Of a DNA stretch of 17,591 nucleotides, positions 14,536 through 17,591 are shown one piece after another. The notes under the pieces are model-generated. The model searched no databases, was not told where the DNA came from, and worked only from the letters and a program-made list of their open reading frames with translations. Made by a program: the position numbers and the translations under genes. Every line of letters starts with the position of its first letter. Position 1 is the first letter of the stretch. The stretch is from an uncultured Oscillospiraceae bacterium (GTDB lineage: Bacteria > Bacillota > Clostridia > Oscillospirales > Acutalibacteraceae), in the NCBI GenBank assembly GCA_905198295.1, contig CAJKBW010000062.1, positions 1-17,591 of the forward strand. The letters run 5' to 3'.

Positions 14536-14729
14536 ATAACATCACACAGATTACCGCGACCGGAACCTGCATCGGGTGCATGGCCTGCCTGAGTGCCTGC
14601 CCCTGCGGCGCGCTCACCGTCAAGTCCGGCACGCTGGGCTTCCCCATACCGGAAATTCTTCCGCATTGTACCGAATGCGGTGTCTGCCTGGCTGTGTGTC
14701 CTAATACGGAATCCGGGGGGACGCTATGA
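14532..14729 (+). CDS. Small 2[4Fe-4S] ferredoxin
   Basis: A 65-residue electron carrier. It has two complete cluster motifs CX2CX2CX3CP: C13, C16, C19 and C23 before P24, and C46, C49, C52 and C56 before P57. The intermediate SGTLGFPIPEILP spacing resembles the ferredoxin module found in F420-hydrogenase-beta-like proteins, but nothing else of such a protein is present. An AGGAGG lies 7 bases before the ATG, so it can be translated even though the gene before it is broken. Its start overlaps the upstream stop (ATGA) and its stop overlaps the DUF1848 start (ATGA at 14726). This tight coupling suggests it supplies electrons to, or is made in fixed ratio with, the DUF1848 protein; that role is inferred. 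Confidence 0.85.
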   Translation: MNNITQITATGTCIGCMACLSACPCGALTVKSGTLGFPIPEILPHCTECGVCLAVCPNTESGGTL

Positions 14730-15661
14730 TCCTGTCCGCTTCCCGGCGCACCGATATCCCCGCGTTTTACGCCGACTGGTTTATGCGCCGCATCGACGCC
14801 GGCTTTGTGCTGACCCGCAACCCGATGAATCACGCCCAGCTGTCCCGCATACCGCTGAGCCCGGAGACGGTGGATGCCATCGTCTTCTGGACCAAGGACG
14901 CGCAGCCGATGCTCGGCCGGCTGCCGGAGCTGGACGCGGCGGGCTACCGCTACTATTTCCAGTTCACGCTGACGCCTTATGGCCGCACCCTTGAACGCGG
15001 GCTGCGGGATAAGGCCGAAATCCTGAACACCTTTGCCGCGCTGGCCGGGCGCATCGGCCGGGAGCGGGTGGTCTGGCGCTATGACCCGATCATCCTCAAC
15101 GACACGCTGAACGTCGCCTGGCACCGCGAACAGTTTGCGCGTATGTGCGGCAGGCTCGCCGCCTGCACCGACACGGTGACTATCAGCTTTGTCGATCTTT
15201 ACGCAAAATGCCGTTCGCCGCTGCTGCGCGAAATCACCCCGGCCGAGATGACGGAGCTGGCGGGCTTCATCGGTGAAACCGCCCGCGCCCACGGGCTGCG
15301 CGTCACCGCCTGCTGCGAAAACGCCGATTTGGCCCCCTGCGGCATCGAAAGGGCGGCGTGCATCGATAAGGCGCGGCTGGAAAAGCTGTGCGGCGGACCG
15401 CTCGCGCTCGCGCCGGACAAAAACCAGCGGGCGGGCTGCGGCTGTGTGCAGAGCGTCGACATCGGCATGTACAACACCTGCCTGAACGGCTGTGTTTACT
15501 GCTACGCCAACCGCTCGCCGTCCGCTGCCGCACGGCAGCACGCCCGGCACGATCCCGGCGCGCCGCTTCTGATCGGCGGCGTGCTGCCCGGGGAAACGGT
15601 CACCGAACGCAAAGGGGCATCCGCAAAAATCCGCCAAACCTCCCTTTTTTTGAAACAATAA
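14726..15661 (+). CDS. DUF1848 protein with C-terminal radical-SAM-like cysteine cluster
   Basis: The 311-residue product matches the DUF1848 family: ILSASRRTDIPAFYADWF (2-19), TRNPMN (30-35), FWTKDAQPML (54-63), YYFQFTLTPYG (76-86), WRYDPIIL (117-124) and the late cluster with C238, C240, C252, C256 and C259. The last three form CX3CX2C (TCLNGCVYCYAN), the motif that binds the 4Fe-4S cluster in radical SAM enzymes, but here at residue 252, not near the N-terminus. The family description notes this similarity; its reaction is unknown. The ATG overlaps the ferredoxin stop (ATGA), preceded by GGGGGG 5 bases upstream. A hairpin lies just after the stop. The family assignment is firm; a permuted radical SAM barrel is an inference. 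Confidence 0.88.
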   Translation: MILSASRRTDIPAFYADWFMRRIDAGFVLTRNPMNHAQLSRIPLSPETVDAIVFWTKDAQPMLGRLPELDAAGYRYYFQFTLTPYGRTLERGLRDKAEILNTFAALAGRIGRERVVWRYDPIILNDTLNVAWHREQFARMCGRLAACTDTVTISFVDLYAKCRSPLLREITPAEMTELAGFIGETARAHGLRVTACCENADLAPCGIERAACIDKARLEKLCGGPLALAPDKNQRAGCGCVQSVDIGMYNTCLNGCVYCYANRSPSAAARQHARHDPGAPLLIGGVLPGETVTERKGASAKIRQTSLFLKQ

Positions 15662-15663
15662 CC

Positions 15664-15681
15664 AAAACCGCTGTCGGTTTT
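15664..15681 (+). terminator. Weak hairpin terminator after the DUF1848 gene
   Basis: AAAACCG (15664-15670) and CGGTTTT (15675-15681) form a perfect 7-bp stem with a CTGT loop two bases after the stop. The T-run is part of the stem, and a second small hairpin TGTCC/GGACA follows at 15685-15697. Probably ends the rnhA-to-DUF1848 transcript, with modest strength. Confidence 0.45.
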
Positions 15682-15716
15682 CCCTGTCCTTTGGACAAAA
15701 TAATTTCGTTCGCCTC

Positions 15717-15745
15717 TTGATAAACCTACCAACTTGGTATATAAT
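15717..15745 (+). promoter_or_regulatory. Strong sigma-A promoter for the iscS-iscU operon
   Basis: TTGATA (15717-15722) and perfect TATAAT (15740-15745) with an ideal 17-base spacer. Transcription would start near 15752, about 57 bases before the cysteine desulfurase start. It is one of the clearest promoters in the window. Confidence 0.88.
15727..15739. promoter_or_regulatory. Palindromic operator in the isc promoter spacer
   Basis: TACCAACTTGGTA is a perfect inverted repeat (6-base arms around C) that fills the spacer up to the -10 box. A protein bound here would block RNA polymerase. An Rrf2-type regulator (IscR or CymR class) is a natural candidate for a cysteine/Fe-S operon, but no regulator gene is in the window and the site was not matched to a known motif. 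Confidence 0.6.
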
Positions 15746-15777
15746 TAAGCCGTCAGGAAATTTTTCCTATATCTTGG

Positions 15778-15793
15778 CGCCGGGGAACCGGCG
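15778..15793 (+). other. Leader hairpin with GGAA tetraloop upstream of iscS
   Basis: CGCCGG (15778-15783) and CCGGCG (15788-15793) close a GGAA loop of GNRA type in the 5' leader, 15 bases before the first ATG. A second inverted repeat, AGGAAATTTTTCCT, lies at 15755-15768 close to the expected transcription start. Functions unknown. Confidence 0.45.
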
Positions 15794-15808
15794 TGCGCGA
15801 AAGGACGA

Positions 15809-17005
15809 ATGGGTTTCATGGCCAAAAGGATTTACGCGGATAATGCCGCGACCACCCGCCTGCTGCCGCAGGTGCTGGATAAAATGCTGCCGTATCTGAC
15901 CGAAGAATACGGCAACCCCTCCTCGCTGTACAGCTTCGGCCAGACGGCGCGCGAAGCGGTGGATGCCGCGAGGGCGGCTATCGCCGCCTGCCTGAACGGC
16001 CGGCCGGATGAGGTTTTTTTCACCTCCGGCGGCAGCGAGGCGGATAACTGGGCGATCAAAATGGCGGCCCGGGCGATGGCCGCCAAAGGAAAAAAGCACA
16101 TCATTTCCACCGCTTTTGAGCACCACGCGGTGCTGCATACCTTGCAGGCGCTGGAAAAGGACGGTTTTTCGGTCACCCTGCTGCCGGTGCATGAAAACGG
16201 CATTGTCCGGGTGGACGAGCTGCGCGCGGCGCTGCGCCCGGACACGGCGCTGGTGTCGGTGATGTTCGCCAACAACGAAATCGGCACCCTGCAGCCGATC
16301 GCGGCTATCGGCGCGCTGTGCCGCGAGGCCGGCGTCCTGTTCCACACCGACGCGGTGCAGGCGGTCGGGCACGTGCCGGTGGATTTCAGCGCCATGCACA
16401 TCGACATGCTGTCGCTGTCCGCGCATAAATTCCACGGCCCGAAAGGCGTCGGCTGTCTGCTGATCCGCCGCGGGCTGCGGTTCCCGAACCTCATCGACGG
16501 CGGCGCACAGGAGAAAAACCGCCGCGCCGGCACCGAAAATACGGCCGGCATCGTCGGCATGGCGGCCGCGCTTCAAATCGCCTGCGCCATGCTGCCGCAG
16601 GCCGCCCCGCAGATCGCCGCGCGGCGCGACCGCCTGATCCGCGGGCTGCTGTCCGCCGTCCCCCGCGCACGCCTCAACGGGGACCCGGTGCAGCGGCTGC
16701 CCGGCAACGTCAACATCAGCTTTGAAGGCATCGAGGGCGAAAGCCTGCTGCTGCTGCTGGACATGCACGGCATCTGCGCGTCCTCCGGTTCGGCCTGCAC
16801 CTCGGGTTCCCTCGACCCGAGCCATGTGCTGCTTTCCATCGGCCTGCCGCACGCCGTGGCGCACGGATCGCTGCGGCTGACCCTCTCGGAGGAAACCACC
16901 GACGCGGATGTGGATGCCATGCTGGCGATCATTCCGGAGATCGTCGCCAAGCTGCGCGCGATGTCTCCGCTGTGGGAAAAAATAACGGCCGGCGAAACGG
17001 TCTGA
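15809..17005 (+). CDS. iscS: Cysteine desulfurase (NifS/IscS family)
   Basis: PLP enzyme that takes sulfur from cysteine as a persulfide for Fe-S cluster assembly and often tRNA thiolation. The 398-residue product has YADNAATT (9-16), TSGGSEADN (72-80), H106 in AFEHHAVLHT, FHTDAVQAVGHVPVD (178-192), the PLP lysine K207 in SAHKFHGPKGVG, and the sulfur-carrying C330 in SSGSACTSGSLDPSHVL on a long loop, which marks the group I (NifS/IscS) type. Length is normal. Start at 15809 has AAAGG 4 bases upstream; MAKRIYADN at 15818 is an alternative with poor spacing. It lies 25 bases before the scaffold gene and shares its promoter. NifS versus IscS naming cannot be settled; with no nitrogenase genes in view a housekeeping role is likelier. 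Confidence 0.95.
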   Translation: MGFMAKRIYADNAATTRLLPQVLDKMLPYLTEEYGNPSSLYSFGQTAREAVDAARAAIAACLNGRPDEVFFTSGGSEADNWAIKMAARAMAAKGKKHIISTAFEHHAVLHTLQALEKDGFSVTLLPVHENGIVRVDELRAALRPDTALVSVMFANNEIGTLQPIAAIGALCREAGVLFHTDAVQAVGHVPVDFSAMHIDMLSLSAHKFHGPKGVGCLLIRRGLRFPNLIDGGAQEKNRRAGTENTAGIVGMAAALQIACAMLPQAAPQIAARRDRLIRGLLSAVPRARLNGDPVQRLPGNVNISFEGIEGESLLLLLDMHGICASSGSACTSGSLDPSHVLLSIGLPHAVAHGSLRLTLSEETTDADVDAMLAIIPEIVAKLRAMSPLWEKITAGETV

Positions 17006-17030
17006 GCATCGAAGAAAGAAGGTTTTCTAT

Positions 17031-17468
17031 ATGGCTTTATACAGCGAAAAGGTAATGGAGCATTTCACCCATCCGCGCAACGTGGGCGAGCTTGCCGACG
17101 CCAATGGCGTCGGTGAGGTCGGCAACGCCAAATGCGGCGACATCATGAAGATGTACATCCGTGTGGAGGACGGCCGCATTGCGGACGTCAAATTCAAAAC
17201 CTTCGGCTGCGGTTCGGCAATCGCCACCAGCTCGATCGCGACCGAAATGATCATGGGCAAAACCATTGAAGAGGCGCTGCAGCTGTCCAATAAGGCGGTG
17301 GTCGAAGCGCTTGACGGGCTGCCCGCGCATAAAATCCACTGCTCGGTGCTCGCGGAACAGTCGATCAAGGCGGCCATCGCCGACTACTACCGCCGGCAGG
17401 GCATCGATCCCACCCCGATTGTCGGCGAGCTGCCGGATCCGGAGGAAATCGAGGCCTGTCACCTGTAA
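17031..17468 (+). CDS. iscU: Iron-sulfur cluster scaffold protein (NifU/IscU N-terminal type)
   Basis: Assembles Fe-S clusters using sulfur from the desulfurase encoded just upstream. The 145-residue product has the three cluster ligands C35 (in NAKCGD), C60 (in FGCGSAIATSS) and C104 (in KIHCSVLAEQ) with D37, and begins YSEKVMEHFTHPRNVGE (4-20). It lacks the NifU ferredoxin-like and C-terminal Nfu domains, so it is the single-domain scaffold common in clostridia. GAAGG lies 8 bases before the ATG. The 25-base gap to iscS supports one transcript. In related genomes a tRNA 2-thiouridylase gene (mnmA) often follows; the window ends before this can be seen. Confidence 0.95.
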   Translation: MALYSEKVMEHFTHPRNVGELADANGVGEVGNAKCGDIMKMYIRVEDGRIADVKFKTFGCGSAIATSSIATEMIMGKTIEEALQLSNKAVVEALDGLPAHKIHCSVLAEQSIKAAIADYYRRQGIDPTPIVGELPDPEEIEACHL

Positions 17469-17591
17469 ACCTGCCGGATGCGGCCGCAGGCTTCGGCGGA
17501 TGCCATTTTTGTCCCTGCCGTATGCCTTCCGAAGGCATCTTCCCCGCGGAAGGCGGCTGTTTCCGCTGCCCAATACAGACGCTGCCCCCGG
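17469..17591 (+). other. 3' region of the isc operon with overlapping palindromes
   Basis: No gene is seen in the last 123 bases. It holds the palindrome ATGCCTTCCGAAGGCAT (17522-17538), and alternative pairings of GCCTTCC (17524-17530) with GGAAGGC (17548-17554) and GCGGAA (17546-17551) with TTCCGC (17561-17566). A CATTTTTG run at about 17503-17510 follows a GC-rich stretch and could be a weak terminator. No ribosome-binding site with a start is convincing before the edge. Confidence 0.4.

Noticed and set aside
15767..16864. 365-residue minus-strand open frame over iscS
   Set aside because: Reverse-strand shadow of the cysteine desulfurase, which has all catalytic residues.
1..17591. CRISPR array, tRNA, rRNA or prophage
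   Set aside because: No regularly spaced direct repeats, no tRNA cloverleaf and no phage structural or integrase genes were recognised.

Overview
The window reads as a GC-rich stretch of a low-oxygen Firmicute chromosome. The best guess is a gut clostridium of the Oscillospiraceae/Ruminococcaceae type. This is inferred from the gene orders (tilS-hpt-ftsH; rnj-gdpP-rplI-dnaB), strong Shine-Dalgarno sites, a NifS/NifU-type Fe-S pair and clostridial-style small iron-sulfur proteins; no database was searched. Most of it is core housekeeping DNA.

Left half, minus strand, in transcription order from high to low coordinates. (1) A 778-residue sugar-phosphate nucleotidyltransferase joined to a phosphomannomutase-like half (10307-12643), closed by an intrinsic terminator at 10135-10162. 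(2) RNase J with a long basic tail (8051-9976), the c-di-AMP phosphodiesterase gdpP (5962-7965), ribosomal protein L9 (5492-5932) and replicative helicase dnaB (4105-5469), closed by a strong terminator at 4065-4095. (3) tilS (2547-3995), hpt (2015-2560, overlapping tilS by 14 bases) and ftsH (1-1972, C-terminus cut by the window edge).

Right half, plus strand. A divergent intergenic region with a good promoter leads into rnhA (12921-13361), then a GrpB-family gene. That gene ends at a stop codon created by a 249-bp MITE-like element (14035-14283) with 25-bp imperfect terminal inverted repeats and a TA duplication. Removing the element and one TA joins GrpB in frame to the rest of a small inorganic-pyrophosphatase-like domain, so the ancestral gene was a 300-residue GrpB-pyrophosphatase fusion. 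It was followed, through two ATGA stop/start overlaps, by a 2[4Fe-4S] ferredoxin and a DUF1848 protein whose radical-SAM-like CX3CX2C cluster lies at the C-terminus. A separate promoter with a perfect 13-base palindrome in its spacer then drives a cysteine desulfurase and a NifU/IscU scaffold.

The accessory interest is concentrated in 13.4-15.7 kb: the interrupted fusion gene, the element that broke it, and the ferredoxin/DUF1848 pair. No tRNA, rRNA, CRISPR array or autonomous transposase gene was recognised.
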